The position numbers and the translations under genes are program-made. A stretch of 37,311 nucleotides of DNA from assembly GCF_016901035.1 (NCBI RefSeq), contig NZ_JAFEUF010000006.1, forward strand, positions 6,839-44,149. The letters run 5' to 3'. This document shows, one piece after another, positions 8,065 through 16,595 of this stretch (within the stretch, counting starts at the first letter, position 1; the number at the start of each line of letters is the position of its first letter). The notes under the pieces were generated by a model, which saw nothing but the letters and a program-made list of their open reading frames with translations, made no database searches and was not told the DNA's origin. This stretch comes from Streptomyces durocortorensis (GTDB taxonomy: Bacteria > Actinomycetota > Actinomycetes > Streptomycetales > Streptomycetaceae).

Positions 8065-9623
8065 GAGTTCACACCCTTGGTGGAGGCTGTCCGGCCGGAG
8101 GGGCCGCTGCGTCGAGCCGCGGACGTCCCACGTGGTGCGCCGGCACGCCCGGTGACGCGGGACGCCGCGAGTTTCCCGGAGATCAGCACGGTGGGCACGC
8201 CGACGCCGGGTGTGGTGCCGCAGCCCGCGATGACGGCGTTGTCGATCCCGCGCAGCAGGTTGCGTGGCCGGAAGGGGCCGGTCTGGGCGAAGGTGTGTGC
8301 GGCCGAGAAGGGTGTACCTGCCGCATGCCCCTGGGCCGTCCAGTCGGCCGGAGTGACGAGGCACTCTTCCTCGATCGACGCGCCGAGGCCGTCCAGGCCG
8401 CGGCGTTCCAGCTCGGTGACGAGGCTGTCGCGGTAGCGCGGCGACAGGTCCTGCCACTCGCGCACCCCGGGGCCGATGTCCGTGTTGGGGCACGGAGCCA
8501 GGATGTAGTGGAGGTGTTTGCCCTCGGGAGCCAGCGAGGAGTCGTGCGTCGTGGGTCGGGTGATCAGGAGCGAGGGGTCGCTCATCACGCGCCCATCGAC
8601 GGTCAGCTCCCGGAACGTGGTCCTCCAGGCCGCGCCGAAGGAGATGGTGTGGTGGGCCAGCTGAGGCCAGGTCCGGTCCGTTCCGGCGTGCAGGATCACG
8701 GCGGACGGAGAATGCTGAAGTTTCACCGCTCGTCGGGGAGCCCTCTCCAGCAGCCGGTAGACGACGGGAAGATCCGGGGTGAGGACCACGGCGTCGCACG
8801 GGATGCGCTCACCTTGCGCCGTCACCACGGCGGTGATCCGGCTTCCGCTGTGCTCGAGGCGCTCGACCTCGGTACTCCAGCGGAAATCCGCTCCCGCCCG
8901 CGCAGCCGATTCGGCCATCCCGCGCGGGAGAGCGTGCATCCCGCCGCGAGGGAAGTACACGCCCGCCACGGTGTCCATGTAGGCGATCACCGCATAAGCG
9001 GCCAGTGCGCGTTCGGGGGCCACGCCCGCGTACAGGGCCTGGAAGGAGAAGACCCGTCGCAGGCGCTCGTCCGAGAGGAACCGGCCGATCTGGGGATCCA
9101 GCCGTCCGAAGGCGCGCAGGCGCGCCAGCCGTGCCAGGTCGGGGTGCACCAACTGGAGGGGCGAGTCGAAGTTGGTATCGATGAAGCGCCGCATCTGCGC
9201 GGCGTACAAGTCGGTGAGCCAGGCTCGCAGACGTCGGTATCCCGCCGCCTCGCGGTCGCCCGCGAAGCGGCGGATCTCGTCTTCCATGGCGTCTGCGGAG
9301 GTGTGTACATCCAGCTGGGCTCCGTCTGCGAATTGCGCCCGGTAGGCGGGATGCAGTTCCAGCAGCTCGACCCGGTCGGCCAGACGGTCGCCGACGGCGG
9401 CGAAGGCTTCGTCGGCGATTTCGGGCATGGTCATCACGGTGGGTCCGCTGTCGACGCGGAACCCGCCCATGTCGAAGCGTCCTGCGCGTCCGCCCGGTGA
9501 CGCCTCGCGTTCGATGACCGTGACACGCCGTTGGGCGCCCAGAAGATGCAGGGTGGCAGAGAGACCCGCCAGACCTGCTCCGACGACGACCACATGATCA
9601 GTCGGTCCCGGTACTGATTTCAC
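8061..9623 (-). CDS. crtI: Phytoene desaturase CrtI
   Basis: Bacterial-type FAD-dependent phytoene desaturase that carries phytoene through successive desaturations to lycopene. N-terminal FAD-binding motif [18 protein letters not shown] with [11 protein letters not shown], the segment [11 protein letters not shown], and the C-terminal CrtI signature ([19 protein letters not shown]). It has 520 residues; the last 30 are Arg/Ser/Gly-rich and unconserved. The start is the GTG at 9623 with AAAGGG upstream. The 3' end overlaps crtB by four bases; crtE ends 59 bases upstream of it. A related desaturase of a different carotenoid route (CrtN/CrtD) is less likely given the crtE/crtB partners. Confidence 0.95.
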   Translation of the reverse strand: MKSVPGPTDHVVVVGAGLAGLSATLHLLGAQRRVTVIEREASPGGRAGRFDMGGFRVDSGPTVMTMPEIADEAFAAVGDRLADRVELLELHPAYRAQFADGAQLDVHTSADAMEDEIRRFAGDREAAGYRRLRAWLTDLYAAQMRRFIDTNFDSPLQLVHPDLARLARLRAFGRLDPQIGRFLSDERLRRVFSFQALYAGVAPERALAAYAVIAYMDTVAGVYFPRGGMHALPRGMAESAARAGADFRWSTEVERLEHSGSRITAVVTAQGERIPCDAVVLTPDLPVVYRLLERAPRRAVKLQHSPSAVILHAGTDRTWPQLAHHTISFGAAWRTTFRELTVDGRVMSDPSLLITRPTTHDSSLAPEGKHLHYILAPCPNTDIGPGVREWQDLSPRYRDSLVTELERRGLDGLGASIEEECLVTPADWTAQGHAAGTPFSAAHTFAQTGPFRPRNLLRGIDNAVIAGCGTTPGVGVPTVLISGKLAASRVTGRAGAPRGTSAARRSGPSGRTASTKGVNS

Positions 9624-9682
9624 CTGATTCCCTTTCCTGGGGAGGGGGCTTTCGCTGTCTCGCAGCAGGTGCTGGAGGGCCG

Positions 9683-10987
9683 CTACCGGACCACGTCGCT
9701 GTCGGGGACCCGGTAGGCGAGGGGCATGCCGACGACTGACCCGATCAGAGCGGAGAGGCGCCCGTGCACGGACGCGGAAAGTGCAGCCCTCAACAGATGT
9801 TCCTGACTGTCCGAGACCAGGCGGTCGATCTCCCTCTCTGTCGCCCTGCGTGCTCCCGTGTGTTCCAAGGTTCGGCGCAGCTCGTCCAGCCCGGCACCGG
9901 AAAGAGAGGGATCGCCAAGTGATCGGTTCAGCACGTGCCGGGCGGAGGTGTCCCCGGCCTCTTCCGACAACGTCCGAGCCACCGCGGTCAGGTAGGTGAG
10001 TTTCCCGGCGCGAATGTCCTCTCCAGAGGGCTTTCCGGTGACCGACGAGTCGCCGAAGACGCTCAGCAGGTCGTCGTACAGCTGAAAGGCGATACCTGCG
10101 CTGCGACCCGCGGAGCAGAGAGCGGACGTTGTCCGGCCGTCGGCTCCGGCGAGTGCCGCGCCGAGAGCCAGGGGTCGTTCGACCGTGTAGAGAGCCGTTT
10201 TGAGACAGGCGATACGCAAAGCCCGATCCGTAGTGGATGAGCCGTCCGCTTGGGCGCGCATGTCCAGATACTGGCCCGCGACCATTTCACCGCGCATCGC
10301 ACGCCACAGCCTCTGAACGTGCTCGCGGTTCGCTGATCCGGTCAGGATGTCGGCGACAAGATCGTCCGCCCAGGCCAGGGCCAGGTCGCCGGCCAGGATC
10401 GCCGCTGCCCGCCCGTGAGCGTTGTGGTCTCCCCGCATACCGGACCGTACGTGGTTGTCGGCGAACTCGACGTGGAGCGCCGGCGACCCGCGGCGAAGTG
10501 ACGACCCGTCCATCACATCGTCGTGGATGAGCGCGCAGGTCTGGATCAACTCCAAAGCGGCTCCGAGCCGGAGGGCGGACTCGGCGCCCTTCCCGATCGG
10601 GGAGCCGCCACCCGCGCGCCAGCCCCACCAGGCGAACCGCGCCCGCATGCGTTTACCGCCGCGCAGCGCGAAGAGCCGCACTCGCTCAGCGACCTCCTGC
10701 GAGAACAACGGGTCGACAGTCCGGGCGTCGCGTACGCGCTGCCCGGTGTAGACATCCAGCATGTGCTCCACGGCTCTCGCCGTGTCGGTGTCATGGTCCG
10801 GCGCGTGTTCGGCTGACTGCCTGTCGGGCGGCCCGGCGAAGCTCGGGACGTGGCCCTTCCTCTCCTTCCCACTTTGATCCTCGGGAGACGCGGAGCGGGA
10901 CGCTTCGACCGCCGGCGCCCGTTGGGCGTGTTGGTCGTGAGTCGTATACGGCGAGGCTGGAGCCCGCACAGCACGACGGCGTGACAT
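9683..10987 (-). CDS. crtE: Geranylgeranyl diphosphate synthase CrtE
   Basis: Trans-prenyltransferase that supplies the C20 precursor for phytoene. First aspartate-rich motif DDVMD (D156, D157, D160), preceded by the GGKRMRARF substrate-binding segment. The second aspartate motif is the degenerate YDDLLSVFGD (D305, D306), followed by GKPSGEDIRAGKLTYL. The total of 434 residues includes an unusual, polar N-terminal extension of about 70 residues before the enzyme fold. The ATG at 10987 follows GAGAGGTGA; an ATG five codons upstream (11002) is less well placed. It is the first gene of the leftward operon and is divergent from the lipocalin gene. Confidence 0.93.
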   Translation of the reverse strand: MSRRRAVRAPASPYTTHDQHAQRAPAVEASRSASPEDQSGKERKGHVPSFAGPPDRQSAEHAPDHDTDTARAVEHMLDVYTGQRVRDARTVDPLFSQEVAERVRLFALRGGKRMRARFAWWGWRAGGGSPIGKGAESALRLGAALELIQTCALIHDDVMDGSSLRRGSPALHVEFADNHVRSGMRGDHNAHGRAAAILAGDLALAWADDLVADILTGSANREHVQRLWRAMRGEMVAGQYLDMRAQADGSSTTDRALRIACLKTALYTVERPLALGAALAGADGRTTSALCSAGRSAGIAFQLYDDLLSVFGDSSVTGKPSGEDIRAGKLTYLTAVARTLSEEAGDTSARHVLNRSLGDPSLSGAGLDELRRTLEHTGARRATEREIDRLVSDSQEHLLRAALSASVHGRLSALIGSVVGMPLAYRVPDSDVVR

Positions 10988-11320
10988 GTCTTCACCTCTC
11001 ATCGGAATAGCAGTTGCTCCCCAGGGGCCGGAAGTCCGATGCGGTGTCGATCGGAACGGGAAGAGCCCTGGTGGAGTCCTTGCGCTGTCTGTGAAGACCT
11101 CAGGAACGATGAAGAACCCAGAAACGATCTTCCTCGGGGCGACGCATCGCTGCCAGTTGAGCGAAGGGGGCACGCCGCCCGGGAAGACTCGCTTCGCCGT
11201 ACGCGCGTGCCGCCTCGGCGCCGTCCCGGCTGACTCCGGGGCTGGAATCTCGGGGGTGAATCCAAGGAGACCTCCACGGCTGAACACCGCGTGTCGTAGT
11301 CCACTGAGCAAGGAGTGATC
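10988..11320. promoter_or_regulatory. Divergent promoter region of crtE and the lipocalin gene
   Basis: 333 bases without a convincing gene. It must contain promoters for crtE (leftwards) and the lipocalin gene (rightwards). Two GGAAC hexamer starts (near 11056 and 11104) resemble ECF-type -35 elements; the second is followed 17 bases later by CGATC. These are weak matches. Co-regulation of lipocalin and carotenoid genes from this shared region is an inference. Confidence 0.4.
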
Positions 11321-11914
11321 GTGTCCGTTTCGTCTTTGATCCGGCGCGCCGCGGTAGTTGCTGTCAGCTCCGTTCTGACGCTCGCCGGGGCCGCCGACGC
11401 CAGCGCCGCCGACTCGCAGCAGGTCAGCCGGGTCGACCTCGGCCGGTATGCCGGTACCTGGTACCAGATTGCGGCAGTGCCGCAGCTGTTCGAGATTCAG
11501 TGCAAGAAGAACGTGCGGGCCCAGTACACGCCGCAGTCCGATGGCAGCGTCGGTGTCCGGAACTCCTGTACCACGTGGTGGGGGTCCACCAGCGAGGTGA
11601 ATGGCGCGGCACGACCGCTGGACGAATCGAACACGCGCCTCAACGTCTCTTTCACACCCCGGCCCGGCGGCGGCTTCGTCCACGGCAAGGATGCCAACTA
11701 CGTGGTGGTGGGACTGGCCCCGGACTACTCCTGGGCAGCCGTGACCAACGAGGAGCGGTCCGCAGGGTTCCTCCTGTCCCGGACACCGGCCCTCGGGTCC
11801 GAGGCATCGGCCGCGGCGATCGAGGCGTTCACCGATGCCGGTGTCGATCCGTGCGATCTTCGCCTCACGCGTCAGGACGGCGGCGTCGCCCGGCCGGCTT
11901 CGCTGTGCAGCTGA
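11321..11914 (+). CDS. Secreted lipocalin (Blc-like)
   Basis: Secreted eight-strand barrel protein of the lipocalin family, which binds small hydrophobic molecules. A signal peptide (RRAAVVAVSSVLTLAG, cleavage near ADASA-ADS) precedes the lipocalin signature LGRYAGTWYQIAAVP (conserved G-x-W), and later NYVVVGLAPDYSWAAVTNEE and the helix SAAAIEAFTDAGVD fit the bacterial Blc group. Cysteines in EIQCKKN, RNSCTTW, DPCDL and the terminal LCS could form two disulfides. The GTG at 11321 is chosen because AAGGAG ends five bases before it; a GTG two codons upstream overlaps that site. It is divergent from crtE. The ligand is unknown; a carotenoid or a membrane lipid are both possible. Confidence 0.88.
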   Translation: MSVSSLIRRAAVVAVSSVLTLAGAADASAADSQQVSRVDLGRYAGTWYQIAAVPQLFEIQCKKNVRAQYTPQSDGSVGVRNSCTTWWGSTSEVNGAARPLDESNTRLNVSFTPRPGGGFVHGKDANYVVVGLAPDYSWAAVTNEERSAGFLLSRTPALGSEASAAAIEAFTDAGVDPCDLRLTRQDGGVARPASLCS

Positions 11915-11936
11915 CTGCTGATCGTTGACGGCCGAC

Positions 11937-11974
11937 CCGAGGGCGGATCGGGATCCGGCAGGATCCGCCCTCGG
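11937..11974. terminator. Strong hairpin terminator, lipocalin/glycosyltransferase convergence
   Basis: A perfect 13-base inverted repeat (CCGAGGGCGGATC / GATCCGCCCTCGG) around a 12-base loop, 23 bases after the lipocalin stop and about 100 bases beyond the end of the leftward glycosyltransferase gene. It should terminate both transcripts. Confidence 0.8.
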
Positions 11975-12075
11975 AGCAGAGACCGAGGCCGCCATCCGGT
12001 CCGCCGTTCGCGAAACCTGGTGGCACCGCCTCGGGCAGCGTGCGCCCGCCGCTTCCGCCGTACCTCGCTCGCGCG

Positions 12076-14163
12076 TCATGAGCGGACGTGTGTGCGCGAT
12101 TGAAGGGTTCGGAGATGGCCTCCCGTCGCGCGACCCGCTTCTCTCGGCACGGACGCGTAGTGATCGGCCAGCGTCCGGGCCATCGCGGTCGACGAGTACG
12201 TTGAGCGGGCGAGGTTCTGGGCCCGGCGCGCCATCACACGGGCTTCCTCGTCGTCGATGCTGAGCAGGCGACTCAGCCCTTCGCCGAGAGTGCGCGAGTT
12301 CGAGGTGTCGAGCAGGAGGCCGTTCGTTCCGTCGACGAGGTAGTGCGGGACGCCCCCGCGCTTCGGAGCCGCCACCATGAGGCCGGCCTCCATTGCTTCG
12401 AGTACCGCGAGTCCGAACTCCTCCTTCGCACTCGGACATACGTACCGGGCGCGCATGCGCCTCGCCGGGTCCGCGAGTGAACGCTCCAGCAAGCGCACCT
12501 CCGCATTGGAAAGGGCCGGTAGGAGGAGCAGTCGCTTCCTGGCCTCGGGGGAGGAAGCGACGGCCTCGCCGATGCGGTCGCGCATGGAACGTTCCACGGA
12601 ATCCTCGTCCTCCGGCGGGCTGCCTCCCACAAGTACGAGAACCGACCTCTCGTAGCACCCCGAATCCACCCAGGAACGCACAAGGACGTCCTGCTGTTTG
12701 ACGGGGTGCAACCTGCCTACGGTGAGCAGAACTGCTGGTACGCGGGACGGGTCGGCAAGGGCGATCGCATCGATCCTGGCGAGGAGCTGCTCGCGGCGGC
12801 GAACCTCGTTCGACGGTGGCCGGTAGGGAGGGATGCCCTCCGGCGTCGTACGGACCGGCCCCTCCCCGGTCCGGTCGCTCAGTTGCGGGAAGTACGAGCG
12901 CAGTCCGGTCGACTCCTCGTCCCCGGCTGCGATCCCGAGGACGCGGTCGGCTCGCTGGATCAGCCGGTCCGCGAGGAACACCCGGTGCAGGTCATGGCGG
13001 AGGCTGTCGGGTTCCGCACCGGGCACGTCGTGCCTTTCGGTGATCTGGCGGTGCGGGTCCGGTGTCGCGGTGAAGACCAGCCCCAGTCCCGCCCTGCGTG
13101 CGGCTTCGGCAACCGCGAGCGAGCCGTCGTCGGCGTAGCGGACGTGAAGCACGTCGATCGGCCTGCCCAGCATTCCGAAGAGTCTGGCCGCCCACCATGC
13201 CATCGCTTCCCGATGGCTTCCCATCTCCTCGGGTCTCACGTGGCGGGGGCTGTCCACGGGAAGTCTGAGGATCCAGTGCCCGTTCGCGCGCCGGAGCAGA
13301 AGCACCGGATCTGCTTCCAGTTCCGGTCGGCTCGCGGTCACCACGGTGACCACGCCGGCGACACGTCCGGTCTGTGCCAGAGCGTCTCCCAGGGAGCCCA
13401 GAAGGACGCTGAGACCGCCGCTGAGGCCCTCGCCCGGACGGTCCAGGTGTCCGATGAGCATGGACTGCGCCACGAGGATTCCGGGAGGCAGGGTCACGGC
13501 CTCGGCACCTGCCAAGGGGACGTTGCGCAGGGTGCCTCTGAGCAGCCGTTCGTAGGTGTCTTCCCGGTGTTCGGCTCGGGTGGGCAGGAGATGGACGCGG
13601 TCGTAGGCGGCGAGAAGGCGCCAGGCGGCATGGCGCACTCCTCGGTTGCCTCCCATCGACAGCGCGAGCAGTTCCGCCTCGGGCAGTGGCCGCAGGTACG
13701 AGGATGCGGCCAGGTCGAGCAGGAACCGTACGGAGTCGGGGTTGCGAGCTTTTCGCAGGCCGTGTTCCAGGGCGGCACTGGCGCTCCTCGGCCCATGGCG
13801 CCGCACGGCGTAGGGCCATGCGTCGAAGACGGCTGCCCCGGTGAGGGCACCACCGTCGAGAAGCCGGACGCATTCCAGCGGCGGCGGTACGTTCCCGGAC
13901 CGCATCCGGTGACGCAATCGGGCCAGCGCCACATCCTGGCGGGAGGCGAGCGTCGGCGGACCATCCGTGCCCCCATCCGGGCGGTACTCGGCCTGAACCA
14001 GCTCGGCTAGCAGGTTCGGATGTGGCGCGCACCATTCTGGAGGGTCACCGGTCGACCGTCGCCAGTGGTCCGCCCTGGCCGCCACGAACGGATCGGACGG
14101 GAACGTCGCGCAGCTTCGCGGGGTGCGATCAGCGCTGGTCGCGGCAGGGTGCGAACGATTCAT
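12076..14163 (-). CDS. GT4-family glycosyltransferase with large N-terminal region
   Basis: Retaining GT-B glycosyltransferase of family GT4. The C-terminal nucleotide-sugar half is clear: VGRLHPVKQQDVLVRSW, then CPSAKEEFGLAVLEAMEAG with the E-x7-E motif, then GGVPHYLVDGTNGLLLDT. The acceptor-binding half begins near residue 240, with HVRYADDGSLAVAEAARRAG inside it. The overall pattern recalls the sucrose-phosphate-synthase-like subgroup. The first approximately 220 residues, with LRHRMRSGNVPPPLECVRLLDGG and several Arg-rich helices, match no domain I recognise. The ATG at 14163 follows GAGGAG. It is divergent from the GT1 gene across a short gap. Sugar donor and acceptor are unknown; neighbouring crt genes suggest, but do not prove, a carotenoid or membrane-lipid acceptor. 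Confidence 0.82.
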   Translation of the reverse strand: MNRSHPAATSADRTPRSCATFPSDPFVAARADHWRRSTGDPPEWCAPHPNLLAELVQAEYRPDGGTDGPPTLASRQDVALARLRHRMRSGNVPPPLECVRLLDGGALTGAAVFDAWPYAVRRHGPRSASAALEHGLRKARNPDSVRFLLDLAASSYLRPLPEAELLALSMGGNRGVRHAAWRLLAAYDRVHLLPTRAEHREDTYERLLRGTLRNVPLAGAEAVTLPPGILVAQSMLIGHLDRPGEGLSGGLSVLLGSLGDALAQTGRVAGVVTVVTASRPELEADPVLLLRRANGHWILRLPVDSPRHVRPEEMGSHREAMAWWAARLFGMLGRPIDVLHVRYADDGSLAVAEAARRAGLGLVFTATPDPHRQITERHDVPGAEPDSLRHDLHRVFLADRLIQRADRVLGIAAGDEESTGLRSYFPQLSDRTGEGPVRTTPEGIPPYRPPSNEVRRREQLLARIDAIALADPSRVPAVLLTVGRLHPVKQQDVLVRSWVDSGCYERSVLVLVGGSPPEDEDSVERSMRDRIGEAVASSPEARKRLLLLPALSNAEVRLLERSLADPARRMRARYVCPSAKEEFGLAVLEAMEAGLMVAAPKRGGVPHYLVDGTNGLLLDTSNSRTLGEGLSRLLSIDDEEARVMARRAQNLARSTYSSTAMARTLADHYASVPREAGRATGGHLRTLQSRTHVRS

Positions 14164-14230
14164 CGGAACTCCTCGACGACGACAGTCGGCCGGTAGTGCT
14201 TCGTCGCCAATCCGGAGAATGGATGCGCGA

Positions 14231-14253
14231 GCCGCAGAGAACTGCGGCTTTTT
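14231..14253 (+). terminator. Intrinsic-terminator-like hairpin before/at the start of the GT1 gene
   Basis: GCCGCAG and CTGCGGC pair around an AGAA loop and are followed by five T, a textbook intrinsic terminator reading rightwards. It lies 24 bases before the ATG at 14277, in the leader of the GT1 gene, or inside its first codons if translation begins at the ATG at 14223. It could attenuate transcription of that gene. Confidence 0.6.
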
Positions 14254-14276
14254 CCTCACGGCCGTGTGAAGGGGTG

Positions 14277-15689
14277 ATGGACCATGCATCCGTGACATCG
14301 ACACGAGGCGAATGCCTTGGCATGAGGTCCTTGCGTCCTGCCCGGCGGCCCCGCATCGCGGTCGTCAGTCCTCCCTTCCTTTCACACGCCCAGCCCCTGT
14401 CCGTGTTGGCGGGCGCGCTCGCCCGTTGCGGTGCCGACGTGTATTTCGTCAGCGCGCCCCCCTTCGCGCCGCTCGCCCGTTCGGCGGATGTCGAGTTCGT
14501 CTCTCTCACCGTCACCCCGAACGCGAACACGGGAATCGCCCAGCGCACCCGGCAGGGCGCGCGGGAGGCAGAGCGACTGGAGGAATTCCTCAGGTCGACG
14601 CGGGACGGTGCGATCGCGGCACTGCTCACCCAGGCCCGGCACCGCGGGGAGGACATGCTCTCGGACCCGGCGGGGGTGCTCGCCGGGATCCGGACCCTGG
14701 ACGCTCGGCTGTCCCCGGACTGGTACGTCGTCGACCAGTTGAGCTACCCGGTCACGCTGGCGCTTCACTGTCTCGAGCTGCGCTACGCCACATTCTGTCC
14801 AGGGCACCCGACGTACGTGCCCCAAACGGCGGACACCCTCTTCGGTGTTCCCTACGCCTGGCCCCGTGCGATCCAGCCCGCCCCGGGCCGTGTCGCCGAG
14901 CTGCGGCGGGCGGCGCGAGCCAACGACGCGGCGTTCACGGAACGATTCGCGGAAGTCGTGCGCACGCATGCGCCCACGGTCCGGACACCGGTTCGAGCCT
15001 TCGCTCTCGCCTCCCGGCATGCCGTGCTGTTCAACTATCCGCGATTCGAGTGGCTTCCGGAGCATCCACGGAACGGCACGAGGTTCTTGTACGGGGGCCA
15101 CTGCGCACCGGCCGCGGAGCCGAGCCCCGGCGAGGCGTGGGAGGGTCTCGTGCACAGGCTGAGAGAGACGCACAGCCGGTTGGTACTCGTGGCTCTCGGT
15201 ACCTTCCTGTCGGCTCGTGACGACGTACTGGCAAAGCTCGTACGAGGTGTGCTTCTCGAGGTCCCGGAGGCAGCGGTCGTCGTCGCCGCGGGAGAACGCG
15301 CAGCAGCGCTTGCCCATCTCTCCGCCCCGAACGTGCACATCGCGGATGTGGTTCCCCAGCGGTGGCTCCTCGGGCGGGCCGACGCCATGGTTCATCACGG
15401 TGGGAACAATTCCTTCACGGAATGCGTGGCATCCGGCACTCCAGCGCTCATCCTGCCGTTCTCCAGCGATCAGTTCTCGATCGCCCATGACGCCGAGAGG
15501 GCAGAGCTCGCGGTCTGTCTCGACCCGTCCCGGCTCGGTCCGCGCATGGCCGGAAGCGCGGTACGGCAGCTGCTGACGGACCTTCCCGCTGGTCTGTCGC
15601 GCTGGACGCGGGAGGTCGGACGGCGCGGACCGGACTGGATGGCCGGTCGGCTGATGCGGGCCATGGGCGGCATCGCGGAGGACCACTGA
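14277..15689 (+). CDS. GT1 (MGT-type) glycosyltransferase
   Basis: Inverting GT-B glycosyltransferase of the macrolide/zeaxanthin glucosyltransferase group, which uses a UDP- or TDP-sugar. N-terminal half IAVVSPPFLSHAQPLSVLAG; C-terminal donor-binding region with VVPQRWLLGRADAMVHHGG and NNSFTECVASGTPALILPF, ending in SSDQFSIAHDAE. It is 470 residues from the ATG at 14277. The start is uncertain: the ATG at 14223 has a better-spaced GGAGA, 14277 has GAAGGGG close to it, and 14322 is where conserved sequence begins. It is divergent from the GT4 gene and ends seven bases from the end of the convergent sigma gene. CrtX-like carotenoid glucosylation is possible given the cluster, but acceptors of other GT1 enzymes cannot be excluded. 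Confidence 0.83.
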   Translation: MDHASVTSTRGECLGMRSLRPARRPRIAVVSPPFLSHAQPLSVLAGALARCGADVYFVSAPPFAPLARSADVEFVSLTVTPNANTGIAQRTRQGAREAERLEEFLRSTRDGAIAALLTQARHRGEDMLSDPAGVLAGIRTLDARLSPDWYVVDQLSYPVTLALHCLELRYATFCPGHPTYVPQTADTLFGVPYAWPRAIQPAPGRVAELRRAARANDAAFTERFAEVVRTHAPTVRTPVRAFALASRHAVLFNYPRFEWLPEHPRNGTRFLYGGHCAPAAEPSPGEAWEGLVHRLRETHSRLVLVALGTFLSARDDVLAKLVRGVLLEVPEAAVVVAAGERAAALAHLSAPNVHIADVVPQRWLLGRADAMVHHGGNNSFTECVASGTPALILPFSSDQFSIAHDAERAELAVCLDPSRLGPRMAGSAVRQLLTDLPAGLSRWTREVGRRGPDWMAGRLMRAMGGIAEDH

Positions 15690-15696
15690 GCTACCT

Positions 15697-16263
15697 TCAC
15701 GCATGTGCGTCGAGGAGGTGGGCGAGAGCCCTGAGACCCCGTCTGGTGTGACTCTTGACCGTCCCCAAGGGCAAGTCGAGAAGCCGCGCAACCTCCGGCT
15801 GAGTCAGGTCCAGGTAATAGGCCAGGAAGAGGACCTCGCGCTTTCGGTCCGGCAATTCCGACAGGGAGGATGCCATGTGCACCCGCTCGACGGCTCCGGC
15901 ACCGACGTCAGGGTTCGCGGCGACGGGGCTCCGTATCAGACGGCGCAACCCCCCGTATCTGCGGGCGACGGCGGCAGACGCGTCGGCGGCCTTGTGCACC
16001 GTGATGCCGTAGATCCAGGGGCCGATCTCCCCCCGGCGAGAGCAGTACCTACCGGAGTAGCGCCAGACGTCGGCGAACACCTGCTGCGCGACATCCTCGG
16101 CCTCCTGAGGATCGACGCAGCGGCGTCTGGCCCAGCGAAGCACCTGTGGATGCCAGTGGGTGTAGATGCTCTCGAAGGAATCCCGCACGGTGTCGCCGTG
16201 CCTGAGGGCGCCGCAATCGTTCGGGCAACAGTCGGACGAAGTCGGAACAGTTCGCTCGGACAC
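15697..16263 (-). CDS. ECF RNA polymerase sigma factor
   Basis: ECF sigma factor of 188 residues. Region 2: PQEAEDVAQQVFADVWRY followed by GPWIYGITVHKAAD. Region 4: YYLDLTQPEVARLLDLPLG and TVKSHTRRGLRALAHLL. The N-terminal 20 residues contain three cysteines (DCCPNDC), unusual for the class and a possible metal or redox site. The GTG at 16263 follows CCGGAG. No anti-sigma gene adjoins it: downstream is the end of the convergent GT1 gene. Its region 4 is close in style to the sigma factor at the left end of the window. Pigment clusters of Streptomyces are often run by an ECF sigma (LitS); I cannot tell whether this is the functional counterpart. Confidence 0.85.
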   Translation of the reverse strand: MSERTVPTSSDCCPNDCGALRHGDTVRDSFESIYTHWHPQVLRWARRRCVDPQEAEDVAQQVFADVWRYSGRYCSRRGEIGPWIYGITVHKAADASAAVARRYGGLRRLIRSPVAANPDVGAGAVERVHMASSLSELPDRKREVLFLAYYLDLTQPEVARLLDLPLGTVKSHTRRGLRALAHLLDAHA

Positions 16264-16595
16264 CAGCCGTCTCCGGATGGGCTCGTTGGACTTGGGGAGG
16301 GTCGCGTTGCCGCCGGCCGTAGCGGGTCCCTCGGGACGAGGCCGTAGCTAAGTGGTGCCCGTAACGTCAGGTGACCACGAAGGCTCGGCGGGCGCATCTC
16401 GGCCGGTCCGTTCGCGCCACGGGGACGCCTGACTCCATGAATTCTGCCGATGCACGTTCGTCGAGTCCGTGCCGCTTGTTCAGCGGAGGCTGGGGCGTGG
16501 GGGCCTTCTTTTCACGGCTGCCGTACGGGCGGACTCGCACGAACGTCGACAACGCCAACGTCGTTGAGTCGGTGGGTCGGGCGGTGGTGGCGTGG
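16264..16595. other. Intergenic, promoter of the sigma gene; no gene seen
   Basis: The 332 bases between the sigma-factor start and the end of the phosphatase gene. Both flanking genes run leftwards, so the sigma promoter lies here. A 63-codon open frame on the minus strand (16367-16558) has no ribosome-binding site and no recognisable product, and I do not call it. Confidence 0.5.

Noticed and set aside
2634-11110. Shared ECF promoter motif (GGAAC) at crtY and the lipocalin gene
   Set aside because: GGAAC is common, no consistent -10 element accompanies it, and crtE lacks it on its strand; kept only as a note in the promoter entries.
10988-12658. N-terminal extension of crtE to a 991-residue protein
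   Set aside because: The extra 557 residues run antisense through the lipocalin and part of the GT4 gene frame and have no domain; the ATG at 10987 has a good ribosome-binding site.
12706-14010. A 434-codon plus-strand open frame
   Set aside because: Shadow of the GT4 glycosyltransferase on the minus strand.
483-16263. LitR/LitS light-control genes
   Set aside because: No MerR-type, cobalamin-binding LitR was found. The two ECF sigma factors cannot be named LitS from sequence alone.
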